64,000 nt of DNA from Lepidurus packardi (lineage: Eukaryota; Arthropoda; Branchiopoda; Notostraca; Triopsidae): positions 7,688,001-7,752,000 of the forward strand of contig JAKZAN010000005.1 of the NCBI GenBank assembly GCA_023053545.1. Direction: 5' to 3'. Positions within the stretch are counted from its first letter, which is position 1. Every line of letters starts with the position of its first letter. Under the pieces are notes generated by a model, which saw only the letters and a program-made list of their open reading frames with translations, was not told the origin of the DNA and searched no databases. The position numbers were made by a program, and so were the translations under genes. Of this stretch, positions 1 through 13,027 are shown in pieces.

Positions 1-221
1 AGACGCGTTGTCAGGGTCAAAGGATTAGGCGCAGACTTCCTGGTTGTACTGGACGAAGTATGTAGGGAAAGGTCCAAGGAGGGTAAATGTGGAGGTCTAA
101 CTTGGGCACACGGTGTGTAATTATGCCCGGTGGAATCTCCATTGCTACTATTGCCATTGGTGGTTTTGTTGCTTGTTCCAGAACTGTCATTGTTGTTCTC
201 AGATCCAGTCAAGCGAGCCAT
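1..221 (-). CDS. 5' end of an unidentified gene, cut by the window edge
   Basis: An open minus-strand frame runs from an ATG at 221 (an in-frame ATG also lies at 236) to the window edge with no stop. The translation starts MARLTGSENNNDSSGTSNK and stays rich in Ser, Thr and Asn for about 40 residues before a Pro/Leu/Ser segment. No domain is visible in the 73 residues available. It is divergent to GNL1, about 700 bp away. Low-complexity N-termini like this are common in arthropod regulatory proteins, but I do not recognise the family. The coding call rests only on an open frame and plausible composition. Confidence 0.4.
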   Translation of the reverse strand, partial: MARLTGSENNNDSSGTSNKTTNGNSSNGDSTGHNYTPCAQVRPPHLPSLDLSLHTSSSTTRKSAPNPLTLTTR

Positions 222-929
222 ATTGCTGAACAGCATAGGTCTTTGGTCATTTCAGTGCTCGGCGATGACAACGGGATCTAAAGTTTTTAAAATATACAGA
301 GAAATAAATAATGATTAAATAATGAACGAACTGGACAACAACAACAAAGCAATACTCCAAACATGGGCAACGTCTATAAATGGGGAAGCAGGTTTGCGAC
401 ACCATCATCGTTCAAACAAAACAAGCACATCATATCAGAGCAGTGAAAAACGTAGTGCACATATTTTGGGTGTATCAAATAACATTACCTGTAGCTTTTT
501 AAGAAAACTAAACAGAACACTACCAAGGTTACATTTACATAAAGAACGCGAGTTTCTTGACAAAACTTGACACCAACCTCCCCTTCGCCAGCCAAGACCC
601 TCAGGGAACCAGTTAATATTGATATCGACCCGATACAAACAAAGGATAAACACAGAATCTTAAACTTCTGGACCAGACAAAGGCGATAAAATTCTTAACT
701 TGCTTTTATGGTGATAAAAATAGAGACACAACTATGTATCAGCGGTTTTCGTGCAACAATTCCTGTAATTTACAGCACAATTTATTACATGATTAAACTT
801 GACGAGCCTGAATTCAAATCGATAGCAAAGTCGACACACGATACAAACAAAAGTCACGTGTTTTTACTCGACGCAAGATCTTTCGTTTTGCGGTATTCGG
901 ACTCGCTAATCCTGTGACAAGTCTTGAAA
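222..929. other. Intergenic region between two divergent genes
   Basis: About 700 bp between the starts of the minus-strand gene at 221 and GNL1 at 930. It should carry both promoters. A TATAAAT-like string occurs near 375, but it is not clearly placed for either gene. No other feature is supported. Confidence 0.5.
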
Positions 930-3125
930 ATGACTCAGAAGAGACGTATTCCGTTCAGCACCAAAGCTAAAAAGCAGCAATTGCAGGCGAAAAGAGCAGA
1001 AAGGCAACAGCATTCTGATGAAGGTATTACAAATTTATTCGACTTAAAGAAAGCGGCTGTCGGCTGATAAAAGCACGGTCATGCTTTTAATAGATGAGAC
1101 CGAGTCCAAAATCGTCCAAAAACCTGGTCAAGCCCGTGACGCTACTACTATAGGGACTCGCAGTCTCAATGCTCAGCCTAAAGGCGTTGGCAGGTCTATT
1201 AGAGACCCTAACAGGTACAAAACTTTATCTTAGCACACCTCGTCGCATATTGGCATGACCACCTGTTGGATTTTATAGGTATAATCTGAAATTTCACTCT
1301 GAAACGACTGAAGAAGTCGCAGTTCTCAAAGAATTAGCTCAGAAGCCCATAATGCCTGAAAATGACGAGAAATTAGAATTAGGCAGCGATGTGTTTTACG
1401 ACTCAGGCCTTTCTTTTCCTGTCAGGCCTATTTGGGACTACAATTTGTCTGCCGGGGAGCTGGACCGGCGTGAAAACAAGTACTTTAGAGTAATAGCCTA
1501 TTAATGTCTTAGAGTTTTCCATATCTAAAACGTTTTTCGCCCTCAAGGAGTATGTGGACGAGATTCAGAGTAGATATCCTAGTAATGAGCTGAGTTACTT
1601 TGAACTGAACCTGGAGACATGGCGCCAGCTGTGGCGTGTTTTGGAAATGTCCGATATCCTCATCGTCGTAGTGGATGCCCGGTTTCCCGTAATTGCTGGA
1701 AATCTTCGTAGCTTCTTAAAAATAATTAGTTTCGCGTTTTCTCTTTGCCTTACTGGTTAGCGCAGTCGCTCTTATTCCCGCCATCACTGTACCGTTATGT
1801 CACCGATAAGTTAAATGTGCCCATGATACTAGTTCTCAACAAAATCGACGCTATTCCATCTTCATTAGCTGTAGCATGGATGCGGTATTTTGAAAGTCAT
1901 TTCCCAGGCTTGCAAGTGATGCCGTTCACGTCAATGCCGAGTTACAATCTTCGTGATCCTCAAGCAGTAGCCAAGGGGAAGATAGCCAAAGGGCAAAGAA
2001 GGCGCGGCCGAATGCGAATGGCCGCCGAAGGAGCAAACCGTCTGTACGAGCTTTGTCAGCAAATCTGCCACAATCAAGGTGAAATCATCCTGCAGCATCT
2101 TGGTGTGTAATTATCGAAGTTTTATGCGTTAGTTGATCTGTCATCCTGGAAAGCCAAAATTGCATCTGAGTTGCGTGCTAAGAACGAAGACAATGATGAC
2201 GATGCAGAAATAGACGTGGGGTTATTACTGGAGGAACCGATCAAGTCTTCGAGGACTGTCGAAGCCGCCCATGAAAGGTACAAAAACGGCATCTTGACAT
2301 TAGGTTGTGTGGGTCAGCCAAATGTGGGTAAATCCTCCGTCATTAACGCGTTAATGGGCAAGAAAGTTGTAAGCGTGTCCCGCACGCCGGGTCACACGAA
2401 ACACTTTCAGACCATTTTTCTAACTCCCACGGTGCGTCTTTGCGATTGCCCGGGCTTGGTGTTCCCCTCCAAAGTACCCAAAGTATTACAAGTCTTAGTT
2501 GGCAGCTTTCCCATTGCACAGTTACGTGTACCGTTGTCATCCGTCGCGTATTTGGCGAAGCATTTGGATCTGCCCAAGTACCTCAGTCTCAAACACCCGT
2601 CTGATGAGAACGAATGGTCTGCACATGACATCTGTGAAGGTGATAACAGATTTATTACCATTTTAGAGTTGCAAAACAAAAGTATAAAAGTGGAGTCCAA
2701 GGATGCCTCGTTGACCTGTACTCTTTTCCTTACGTGTTTATGTAGCTTGGGCCATTAGCCGTGGGTTTATGACAGCCAGAGGAGCTCGTCCTGACGTCCA
2801 TCGTGCGGCCAACCACATATTACGTTTGGCCCTGGATGCTCGATTTCCTCTCTATATCAGACCTCCCGGTTATGAATTAGAACAAACGCGCTGGAAACAG
2901 GATCCGGCCTGTCAAGAAGTTGAGCATATTCAAGCTTTACCGCACGCTTCATCACACGCTGAACTGAACTGGGAAGTCATTAGTGAAAGCGAGGAAGAGG
3001 AGGGCACAGGTGAAGCTGAACCCGTCTCATCCGACTCAGACACGGAAGAAAGGCTTGACCCTGATGACGATCAGCCTAAAGCGTTCTCTAATAAGTTTGC
3101 CGCCTTAATGCAAGATGATGATTGA
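930..3125 (+). CDS. GNL1: Guanine nucleotide-binding protein-like 1 (circularly permuted GTPase)
   Basis: Seven exons join in frame with GT-AG introns: 930-1023, 1094-1214, 1279-1489, 1548-1688, 1766-2078, 2133-2639 and 2746-3125, giving 588 residues, close to vertebrate GNL1 (about 607). The N-terminus is Lys/Arg-rich (MTQKRRIPFSTKAKKQQLQ), as in the family. GTPase motifs are in permuted order: G4 (NKID) in exon 5, then G1 (GQPNVGKSS) and G3 (DCPG) in exon 6. The family signature ETWRQLWRVLEMSDI is in exon 4, and the C-terminus is acidic. YRG/HSR1-type permuted GTPases act mostly in nucleolar ribosome biogenesis; for GNL1 itself this role is inferred. Several introns contain in-frame stops, so the splice model is needed. 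Only the gene name and the overall product are firm. Confidence 0.93.
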
Positions 3126-6100
3126 TCATGAGTATGTGTTTCCACGAGAAATTTTGTTGGCTGCTCCACTTTACAACATGGAATTTTTTGCGTTAATACA
3201 CCAGTTGTCTTCATTCGAAAAAGAAAACGTGCACTTTTCTGGCTTATCATTATCGGCGTTCGTTAGTCTTTGATTCGAAAGTATAGATAACCCACTGCGA
3301 GGCTGTCTCGTTAAATGTTGGGCCATACAAAGCGTGTAATTTACATGAAAATGAGCGCTTAACGAACTTGAAAAAGAGCGAAAGCAGGTGTTGGGTCATT
3401 CACAAGATATCCGTTCCTCATTTTCACGATTAGGGTTTCTAACTATTTTTGGCTAGCATTTCACCATCCCGAATTTACGTAGAGAAAGCTAAAAAAACAA
3501 ACAAACAAACACAAGAAAATTAAATAGAAAGGTGACCATAATTAGGAATTTTCCTAGCGCGAGCGAAAAAATGACTGACGGACCGGAGCCAAGTTAAAGC
3601 AACGTTATACCGCTAATTACAGCTTAGCTTGCAAAGGAACTGCGAGAGTAGAGGGTATAAACCCAGACTTTTTTTTCGTACGCTCTAGAAAGTTTTTTAC
3701 GAGTTAGAGCACCGCGATTTGCAAGCTAGTAATAATACGACATTCCGTTGAAAGCTCTCATGCTTGGTTAAACTCAGAGGAAAAATGCATGGATCTGATC
3801 TACGGAAACGAGCAGTTGATAAGAATGCCCCTAAAGAGAACGGCCGCGTGCCGGTCGGCCGAAGAGGAAAAATGATTTACTGACAAAAATTGCTCCCGAT
3901 ATTTCAGAAACGTAGGGAAATAATTGACTTGTTTTTCAACCCCGTTCTCAATCATGACTCCATTCCGACGATGGCGATTAAAATGATAGCACTTTCTTTC
4001 AGGGCTTGGTCACCAGGAAACCTAGAGGCATCCAAGAATGCTATATAGGAACTTTAGGTTATTTAATCTCCACTCCGGATTTTTTTATGTACGGGTTCAG
4101 ACGCAACTACTCACGTGAAAAGGGAAAGCTTCCCGGGGTTGCGTAAGCTTGTCACCTTCGTTTGTTTTTTTCTCTCGAAAAGCGAAATCTTCTCCTAAAA
4201 ATAACTCACGGGGGAATGCAGAGCTTACTTCCCGTAAGGGAAGTACGCAACGACGCAAGGCAAAGCAGAGCTCTCGTGGGTCTTTTCGTTTTTGATGCAC
4301 TTTCTAGCTAGTGTGATACGTAATATCAAGCTAGAAATGCAGCGTGGCCGTGATTGAAGTGTCTAGACTAACAAAGAACCCTTTGTTCCACAGTTAACAC
4401 GACACCGAGAGAGCCCAGAGTAGACACAAACGTTATTACTGTACAGACAATAAGCAGAGCAGACGGTTACATAAGACCTCTTCTCTGACCAGCGAGTTTC
4501 CTTATAAATTTTTTGTTCGTGATTACAAGCCAGGGTATCCAGCATAGGTACAAGAGTTAGGACATCAGATCTAAACAAAAAGCTTCGACTTTTTTTCAGA
4601 CTGACCAACGAGCCGAAAGGGAAATTAACGCGCAGCAAACAATCACGACCACGACGTTATATAATATGAATAATGGATGTTGCAAGTAAAGTGAAATGAA
4701 AGGAAAGGAAAAACGTGTGTGCTAATGTAAGGTTTATAAGGTAAGTCGTTGCTCTCGTTTTCTGAAGACTTGTCAGAAGGCGAAATCGTGTGAGCATCAG
4801 CAAGGTGCACTCAGGACAGGTTTGCGTAAGTACAAGGGGGGCTGTCTCAAATTTGGATGCCAGCCAATGTGCAAATGAGCTATGAAGCTACTATGGTTAT
4901 GTGACGAAACTACTGCTAAGAAGTGTATGTATATCTGTACCCCTTATTTGTGAGAAGAACAATGTCTTCCGCATATAATAAAAATGGAGCGCTGCTCTCC
5001 TTATGTTAAACACAACAGCGCACGCACCGGATTTTGTGGTTTCCATTTCAGCTCTTCGGTCATAATTATAGACAAAAGAACAAACATAAAAATAAAGTAT
5101 GAGCCAAAAAGACGGAATTTCGCATGTAGGACAGTATCCTGTTCCAGGCTCTTGTTTGCTTATGAGGTGTTTATGCGCCGTTGAAGACAGCAGAACCATA
5201 TACCACCTTATAATAGCCGTGGGATCTGGAGAACAATTTGGAACGAGAGCCGCTCTAGATTATCACAATTCGAAACTTGCAGCAAAAGGAGAGCTTGAAT
5301 GGCCCAAATTGGTCGGTTAGCGCAGGTTTAGAAGCTCTTGGACCCAATCGTCGGAAATGTGAGCCCCTCTACCTTGCGCTTCACATTCGTTACAGCGCCA
5401 TCGCCTTCAGTTGTTGCTGTTGTTGCCGCGTTTTGCCTGCAACCTGGGCAAGGCAGCAGGAAGTCTTACGTTTGTTAATCATCTTGGCCCCCATGCCGAT
5501 CTGACTGGACCGCCTTTGAACAGCATGATTTGACATTGTTTGATCAACTAAAAAGAGAAAAGAAACACCGTTAATTAGCTCTATTAACAGAGATAGAATA
5601 CAATGGAATCCAAACCTAGGTCACGATGGGCGGCAACAGAATGATGGCTCACTTTTCTCTGTACCCTAACGACAAACGGGATATTACGCACTACAGAATC
5701 CAATTACTCAACCTTACTACAGAAACTTTATTCCACCTCCACCTCAAAGAGATTGGACTGATTTCCTACAACATTTTTGTATCCCCTCACGATCCTGTGA
5801 TGCTAGATACAAGATAGCATGGCGTTATCAGCATAGCGACATCAGTAAGCGTTGTTTGCAATGCAAACTCGCAGATTTTTCGGAAAATGAACCAAAGAGA
5901 AAATGGAAAACCATTTGTCAGATTTCACGGATTTCACCATGGTCCACGTCTTATGATGGGAACTCGATCGTGTGGTAAGCATTTACGAAAAGACACACAA
6001 AGAAAGTATGTCGACCAAAACAGATCTTGAGCTTTGAATTCCTCCGCGGAATTAAAACTCGCTTTGATTTTATCGTCAAATTAAACTGAAGTTGATTCGT

Positions 6101-7567
6101 AGCCAGAGAGCCCTATAATGAGTTTTGTAAGAAAATCGCAAGCTTTTTCATGTATTTTTTAGGAAGCTTTTTTTTACCGACCACCGGTTTCAAACGTTTG
6201 AAAGCAATAAACAGTATTTCGATGGGATATAGATTTCCCATGTTACAAAAAAGAACCTTCCGATGGGAAAACGCTTCGTTTCACAGAACCAAACTTTGGC
6301 AGCCTTTTCAAGTCTTTGCTTGACAGCATGCTACTTTATTTTTATACGACGGAGTCGTTATACACTTTGACCTGGTGATTCAATAGCCAGGTAGGCTACA
6401 GCTTTTGGTGTTCGAGCTACGACATTGTCAAATGGGTGGCACTTTCAATAGATTGCCTAACTTGGCCGTTTGGCTTTCACTCTACATTTTGCCTCCCATA
6501 AAAAAGTTATAAAAAAATACAAACTATAGGCTTCAGTGGCAAAGGGCAAAGGCCTTTGCTGAGGTAGAAAACCGGAATCCGGTACTGTATATAGGCCCAA
6601 CGGATTCCAGAAGTCAAGGCAAAGTAAACGCAATGCGTCGGCCTGATTTGGCCCGAGATTTATCCAATGATGGCACTAAGGTTATGACCAAGGATACCGA
6701 GGAAAGACACGCTACGCAATTCGCGTATTACAAATATTTCGCCCTGTCTAAACTTTCTCTTGGAGAAAAGCCCCGACCAATCCGTTATATCTTGGTTTTA
6801 ATGAACCCCTACCATCCCTTTCTTATATGGCGTAAAAAAGAAAGCAAAAGCCCATTTTGTATGTTCTTGACACAAGAGGGAAGAAAATATAATACATAAT
6901 CATGTTTTATACTCTATGACACGCCCCTTTTACAGGAGAGGAATCCGGGTAATGTGTATAAATAAACAAGAACCAGTTCTTTCCCTTTTCCCAACGAACA
7001 ACTCTTCCCTATATCCAACAACGACTCTATAAGGAGAGCACATCAAGTATATACCGACCGAAACCTTCCTAATTAGATATCGAAAGCTGGACGGTCTGAA
7101 AGTCTGTCCCTTCGTACCATATATAAAAGCTCTTATTTAAATATTAGCAATTCAACGTTGCACCGGGTTGTTTTGCTATTACATATCATATGTGTGACTT
7201 TCTCTTGGAAATTCCACATGCGAAAACCTCCCAACGAAACGCGCCGACGATGCGACCGGCCAAGCTGAAAAGATGTTCCTGAACTGCGTAAAGGACGAAT
7301 CTTTCAGTTGTGTGCGGGCCTTAGCAATGCCCAACCTATGGAGGGCAAACCTGTTGACAAGCAGCAGATGACGGAAACCAAGATTCGGAACCAAAACATG
7401 GGGAAATCATTCAAACTGGTTTTGTTCTGGTAGGTTAGGGTAGAATAGTTATTTGAGCCCGCATTACCTGAGCCTACAACCGGTTGCTCTGAAAACCTGC
7501 TTTCTTTCAACCACCTGGGAAACTTTAACAACAGCTTGCTTGCATTACGGAAACGTAGAAGGTAAGA

Positions 7568-8414
7568 AGATTACGTCCTATATGACCCGAAAGTCTGTTG
7601 AACCAGATATTCGTCTATTTCTACGGAGAAAAGAACCCATGGTCTGACATTCGGTATAGGCAGTAACAGAAGCATTACGCAGGCCCAACGAAACCTAAAG
7701 CAAATTCACTTTAATTTAGAATGAAACAATGTAAAAATAGCTTTTAACTTTTGCTTCATACTTTCACGTCAAAGCCGTCCATATCAGGCCGAGATGATCA
7801 GGCCTGCTGGCCCCAAAACAGGTAGAGCTTCTAATATAGATTACGTCCTACATGATCCAAGAAATAGATTAACATACCACACATTCATCTATTCCTACAG
7901 AGGAAAGAAACCATGTTGCCCAGGTAGAGGCATTAATAGGAGCATTAGGCGGGCCCAAAGAAAATTAAAGCCAAATCACTTTAATTTCGAATACAAACAT
8001 GTAAAAATAACTTTTAACTGTTGCTTCCCTTTCTCGTCAAAGCTGTCCTTATCACACCGAGAAGATCAGATCTGTTGGCTCCAAAACTTGTCGAGCTTGT
8101 AAAATAGATTATGCACTACATGACAAGAAGAAAGTTACGAAGACGCCGTCCCACACGGCCGAAGAGTCGAATGAACCATATATTCATCTATTTCTTTGGA
8201 GAAAAGAAACCGTGTTGTCCAGGTTTGACATTCGGTAGGCAATAGAAGCATTAGGCAGGCCGAAGGAAATCTAAAACCAATTCACTTTAATTTAGAATTT
8301 AAACAAATTTAAAAATAAAATTTAACTGTTGCTTCACTTTCAAGTCAAAGCCACCGACATCACACCGAGATAATTAGATCGGCTTGCACCAAAACAGGTG
8401 AAGCTTGTAATCTA
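7568..8414. repeat. Three diverged tandem units of about 270 bp
   Basis: The landmark AGATTACGTCCTA or a variant recurs at 7568, 7838 and 8106. Each unit then carries, in the same order, a CATCTATTTCT-like block, a GAGAAAAGAAACC block, a GAAGCATTAGGCAGGCC-like block, a CACTTTAATTTAGAAT block, a TAACTGTTGCTTC block and a CACACCGAGATGATCAGA-like block. The third unit has about 40 extra bases near its start. Units are diverged (roughly 75-85% by eye), and no reading frame is conserved among them, so this looks like an old noncoding tandem duplication. Confidence 0.8.
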
Positions 8415-8787
8415 GATATAACTTTTTTTCACGAAGGTAAAACTCCCGTCACGAAAGCTGCGATTGGTACTGAGATCAAAGTGTTACTTTAAGCCTTTCG
8501 ATTAAACTTTTTACCAAAGCTCGAAAGCCTCCTTTTATCGGTGGTAAAAGCTCCAATCAGGCATCTAAACAAAAGTGAGTACTATAATAAGTTTGTCCTT
8601 CTAAGACACGTTGAGCTCGCGTTAGGGCGTGATCTTTTTGAACAGTCGGCTCACGCATGTTAATTTCGCTTGTCATCATTTATCTCGTGGGACAATAGAA
8701 GAAGTCATGATAACGAGTTTCATACACTCCGTGTGAAATACTGAGTCTTCTAATAATATAGTCTAAAAAAGATCTCATATGCGAAAA

Positions 8788-8840
8788 AAAGAAAGTGTGT
8801 TTGACCCAAAGAAAGTGTGTTTAACCCGAAGAAAGTCTCG
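8788..8840. repeat. Short 20-bp tandem repeat, 2.6 copies
   Basis: AAAGAAAGTGTGTTTGACCC is followed directly by the same 20 bases with one change (G to A) and then by a partial third unit. It lies in a noncoding stretch. Confidence 0.7.
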
Positions 8841-10510
8841 GTCACTTTCACGTAATAAAAAGAAGTCTCTACGTTTCTTTTCATGACGTTGCCTCTACGC
8901 GTGGAGAAAAACATAAAAAACGCCAGGCCAAAGACGAAGCCAGGTTACTTCCCCAAACTTCCCCAAAGTGACCGTTGTTACAGATCCTAGAGCAGAGTCA
9001 ACTCCGTAACCGTAACAAATTACAGCAACAGGTTCGACCAGCTTTCACCTCTGACACATGACGCTCGGCACGACTTCAAACCTTAGTAGTAGCCTAGTTA
9101 TATCATATACCTGGCCTAGGACACAGTATTTCTTCAAGTACAAAATACCGCCAACTTGCACCTTGAAGTTTCATTTTCCGAATTGCGTCAGGACTTTCCT
9201 AGGCCTAAGGAATGAGAAACGATCTTACCTGTTGGGTCCCTATGTTTGTGGCCTTATGGCCATGGCAATTTTCCTCAACAATTTGTTGAAACCGAAAGGG
9301 TAAGGAAAGCTGATCGTGGTGTGAAGAAGGAATTTTGGGGCAGGTATCATAATTTAAACAAACGCTTCTGAAAACCCTCAGACTGAAGTCGGTGATACAA
9401 AAGATAAGTCCAAACGTCTTTCTGGTTGTCACCTTTTTTTTTAAAGAAAAAAATCTTTGTCGCATGGTAAGAAAAGCTTTTATGAAACCGCACTTCCTAA
9501 GGTTAGTGGAAGTTTCTATTCCACTAATCGACGACTCGTATGCTCAAGGGGGCACGGAAGAAGTGGGTAAGTCGTACAATAACTTCCGTATATAATGACC
9601 ACGAAGTTTACATGGACCAAATACCTATCAGCCATTCCCAACATTTTAGGTAGCAAGGGGAAATTAAAGTCAGCAACACAGGTGTGCATGTTAAAAGCCT
9701 ATATGAAAGAAAGAAGCATGCATGAATCTCAACTAAAAAAGGGAAACGAACGACCCAGGGTGTCCTCCGTTACAGGTTATATACCTCCTGAAAATATCGA
9801 TCGTTAATCAAACATTCACGACGTACTCAAAAGAAAACTCTCATATATAGAGATTCGAAAAGTAACATACTATTCTACAGTGATGCTATGCGATGGCCTT
9901 TCACTTCTACCCATTCGTAGATGCCAAGCCCAGTTGAAATGCATGGATCCCAGCTAGTCAATTTACATAACGCTACATCAGCGTCCTGGTGATAAAAAAA
10001 TATGCCGTAGAATTCTCCGGGTAGTTACCTTCTAGACCTAAATACGCGAACAATGGCCAACGAACTCGGAGAACTAGGCCGAACTATTTGGCGAAAAGCA
10101 AACTTAAAGAAACCTTTTTTAGCTCCATAAAGTAAGTCTGAAAGAAATCTTCATGGTAATTTTCCCTCGCGAAAAGTAGACTGCTATCTTCTACCCGGAA
10201 ACTGGAACACACTACGGAAAGATTACCGTTCAGTCAGTCCTTGCGGTTCGTAAATAATTCCGGAGCGGGGCACTTGACTGCAGGCTCACACCTATAGAAT
10301 TCCGTCTACGGTGAAAGAGAAACTGTTAAGACCGCCCTGTAATACTTTCTTGTAGCAGCTTTAGTGAGGAGAAAATGCCCCCTGTATTAGAAGGAGGACC
10401 TATATCCATCAGCGACCAATGCAATTGTCGGAAAAAGCCACATGCGGGGCTGCTGGAGAAAGAGAAAGAAAGTGAAATAAGTCTCGTTACATCCCTGCCC
10501 TACTTTTCCG

Positions 10511-10518
10511 TATAAATA
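10511..10518 (+). promoter_or_regulatory. TATA box of the secreted glycine-rich protein gene
   Basis: TATAAATA lies about 31 bases before an initiator-like CATCA at 10541 and 156 bases before the ATG at 10667. The spacing is right for a TATA-dependent start site. Strong TATA promoters are typical of highly expressed secreted-protein genes in arthropods. Confidence 0.6.
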
Positions 10519-10666
10519 CGTCAAACTTGTTCGGTATTAGCATCAAACCGTCATTGCAAGCAGTGCGTAGCAACTCCTGAGCTCTTACAGCATCGTAGCA
10601 ACAGTACTTTTTATACACATACAAGCTTGGATTCCTTTTTAAGTTAGAATTCATCGAGTTTTCAAT

Positions 10667-12084
10667 ATGTTGCGAATCAAGTTATCTACATTTGTGATAA
10701 TCGGGTGCATTGCGTGCTTTGTAAACAGCATTGCGATCCCTCTCGGAATCGGGACCGGTGCCGCTGCTGGTACTAGCATAGGCTTCAGCAAGCTTGCAGG
10801 CTTGGGCACCGGTATCGGCGTTAGCAAGATCATCAACGCTGGTTTAGCTGGAGGCGCAGCTAGTGCTGGTACCATCGCTGGTATTGGCTCTTTGGTTGGC
10901 GGAACCGCCGGTGCAAGTACGTCAATTTTCGTGCAACAATCCATTCTGCAAACGTGTCAAATGGCAACAAACAGAAAAGGTTTTGACCTTCCTATTTTTC
11001 ATTTCCAGGTGCTGGTGGTCTTGCAATCGGCTTTGGGTTACCCTCAGTCGCTATTTCAGCGGGTAGTGCGGGTACTGCAGCTGGAATCGGTCTCGGAGTC
11101 CCGTCTCTCACAGGTAAGAGAAGGCAAACTATCCCAAGTTCAACAAATCAGAAGTAATACTGTTTTTTCCCGTTTCAGGTTTGGGTTTAGGGGGTCTTGG
11201 TTTAGGCGGTTTGGGTTTAGGAGGACTGGGAGGGTTAGGTTTGGGAGGGTTAGGTTTGGGAGGTCTGGGTTTAGGAGGTCTCGGTCTAGGGTTAGGCGCA
11301 TTGGGTGCTCTCCCCCTTTTAGTCGTGGGTAAATTGGCTCTGGCTTCCGGAATCGGTCTGGCCATCGCGGCCGGTGTCCTCCTCAAGAAAAAAAAGGAAG
11401 CCGAAGAATATAGCTACGAAGAAGAGGAATACTACCCTCCTCCTAGTTATAACACTTACGATTCATACGCGGCTCCCGCTCCTGCCTACTCAGCTCCTAC
11501 TTATGGCGCTGCCGCTCCTGCCTATAGCCGCAACTCTGTTTACAATAACAATGCTTACAACGACTACGCAAGCCGAGCCTATAGCCGCGGCAGACGGGCG
11601 ATCTCAAACAACCAACAAAAAAATGTCCCTGTCGTCAACGCTTTGACTCCCCAAGCGTTGTTCGTGATGGAATCTTTGGTTGTGGACGCTGCCAACAAAG
11701 ACAAATTCCGCTGTGGAGCTCGTCTTATTTGCGAAATGCACCAAAAAACCCGCCAAGATTTGAAAACTGAAGAAATGGTGCTCGTTGACTTTTTCAAGTG
11801 AGTTTCTTCTTGATTTCCTTTCTTGTACATTGTTTTGCTCCACTTTTGCTCCATCAACCTTTCGTCACTAACTATTTGTTTTTCACGCTTACTTCAGGTT
11901 CTACCTTACGGAGCAGCCCAACGCTGATTTAATCGAAAGTCCTCGTGACGTTTTTGTTTACGCGGCTTCCCTGGGGCGTTTTTACCCTTCGATGAAGCAA
12001 TTATGCAGGACAGCTTTCCCTGAATGCCCCCTACAAGACAAACTCTTGTTTGACGTTTTTCATAACGCTACTTACAGCGTATAA
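10667..12084 (+). CDS. Secreted Gly/Leu-rich protein with a DM4/12-like cysteine domain
   Basis: Four exons (10667-10916, 11009-11113, 11179-11797, 11898-12084) join in frame to 386 residues. Residues 1-21 are a clear signal peptide ending near VNS. Residues 22-118 are Gly/Ala/Ile-rich, and about 119-160 are tandem GLGGLGL repeats. A hydrophobic stretch at about 165-187 runs into KKKK and may be a membrane segment. A Tyr/Pro/Ala-rich region ends at a furin-like RGRR (about 255-258). The C-terminal 125 residues hold spaced cysteines (CGARLICEM ... LCRTAFPECPL), whose layout resembles the arthropod DM4/12 family. I infer an extracellular or cuticle-associated product, possibly cleaved after RGRR. 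The family assignment is tentative; the gene structure is firm. Confidence 0.85.
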
Positions 12085-13027
12085 AACTCCCAATGCTTGA
12101 GAACCCCAAACAAGTTCTTTGCATGTGGAGCATTGGTTATGCCATCAATCCTGGAGAAGCCCCTGATACTTCTCATTCCAAAGAAGTTGTTTTATGTCTT
12201 CGATAAAAAATATCAACAACTCTACTTACCAAAAATGTTAACAAAAAACTCCCAACTTTGTAACACAAGCCTTTTCCCCTTCACAACCATGCTGGACATG
12301 TTCTTCAACCAAGAGACTCAAATACTTAGCACGGTAACGGAATGGAGCTAAATGTGTGATGTAACGTGTATATAGAGAAACCGCTTTGTGTGTCTGTAGG
12401 AAAGTGACTGTCTGATCGTTGTGTATACTTTTATAGAGATGTATGGATATTGTTCCATATACTTTTACTTGCCTGCAACTGTTGTTTGGCCGCAAACTGA
12501 AACTTTGCAAAAGCAAATTCCAAAAGAAATACAATCCAGTACATACTAAATCAACCTTTTGTGAACTTACTTAACCTCCTATTCAAATCCAGCCTTCAAA
12601 GAAAGCCACGACAATAGAAACGAGAATTTCGCTAGCTCAAAGGGAATGTCACTTTCATTGTTTTTCTTTCTCGATTCAACGCAACTCGCAAAACTCTCAA
12701 GCACACACGCATGGCGGAATAACTTAACGGGAACCGAGTTCAGAGGGCGTGAGAGAGGTCAACGAGCGCGCATTTGGTGAAAAAAAATGTACGCTTAGGA
12801 ATAATGGTTAGTAATTTTACAATTACTTCCAAATATTACAAGAGAAGAGCAGTCATATAAGAAAAGAATAAGAATATATATATACACGACTTGATATTGC
12901 AAGCAAGTTTTCCTAAACGCAATCAAAATAGATAGGTCGGGTAGGAAAGAAACCGTAAAAGGGAAAGGGGGACACTCTGGGTACACAGTTTGTCGCCATG
13001 ATGCAAAACTTCCGAAATGACATCAAC
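12085..13027. other. Convergent intergenic region
   Basis: It lies between the stops of the secreted-protein gene (+) and the MAP4K3-like gene (-) and should hold both 3' untranslated regions. A short TA-rich run sits near 12875. No coding or structural feature is supported. Confidence 0.5.

Larger units (their letters stand above)
3126..10510. other. Gene-poor region of about 7.4 kb
   Basis: No open frame here shows family motifs, and none can be extended by splicing into a recognisable protein. All frames over 60 codons look random. TATA-like strings occur at 6957 (TATAAATA) and 7122 (TATAAAAG), but no coding sequence follows at a sensible distance. The interval holds the three-unit tandem repeat at 7568-8414 and a short 20-bp repeat at 8788-8840. 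It could hide noncoding RNA genes or distal regulatory DNA; nothing else is visible. Confidence 0.5.

Noticed and set aside
1024-1072. Apparent frameshift and stop in GNL1 after exon 1
   Set aside because: A GT-AG intron (1024-1093) restores the frame exactly, so the gene is not broken.
1751-1770. tRNA A-box-like TGGTTAGCGCAG
   Set aside because: There is no matching B box or cloverleaf. It is the splice acceptor region of GNL1 exon 5.
4097-5504. Several 60-100 codon frames on both strands
   Set aside because: None has motifs, signal peptides or spliceable partners. They are compatible with chance in a gene-poor region.
8788-8840. CRISPR-like short repeats
   Set aside because: There are only two and a half directly adjacent units without spacers, in a eukaryotic genome.
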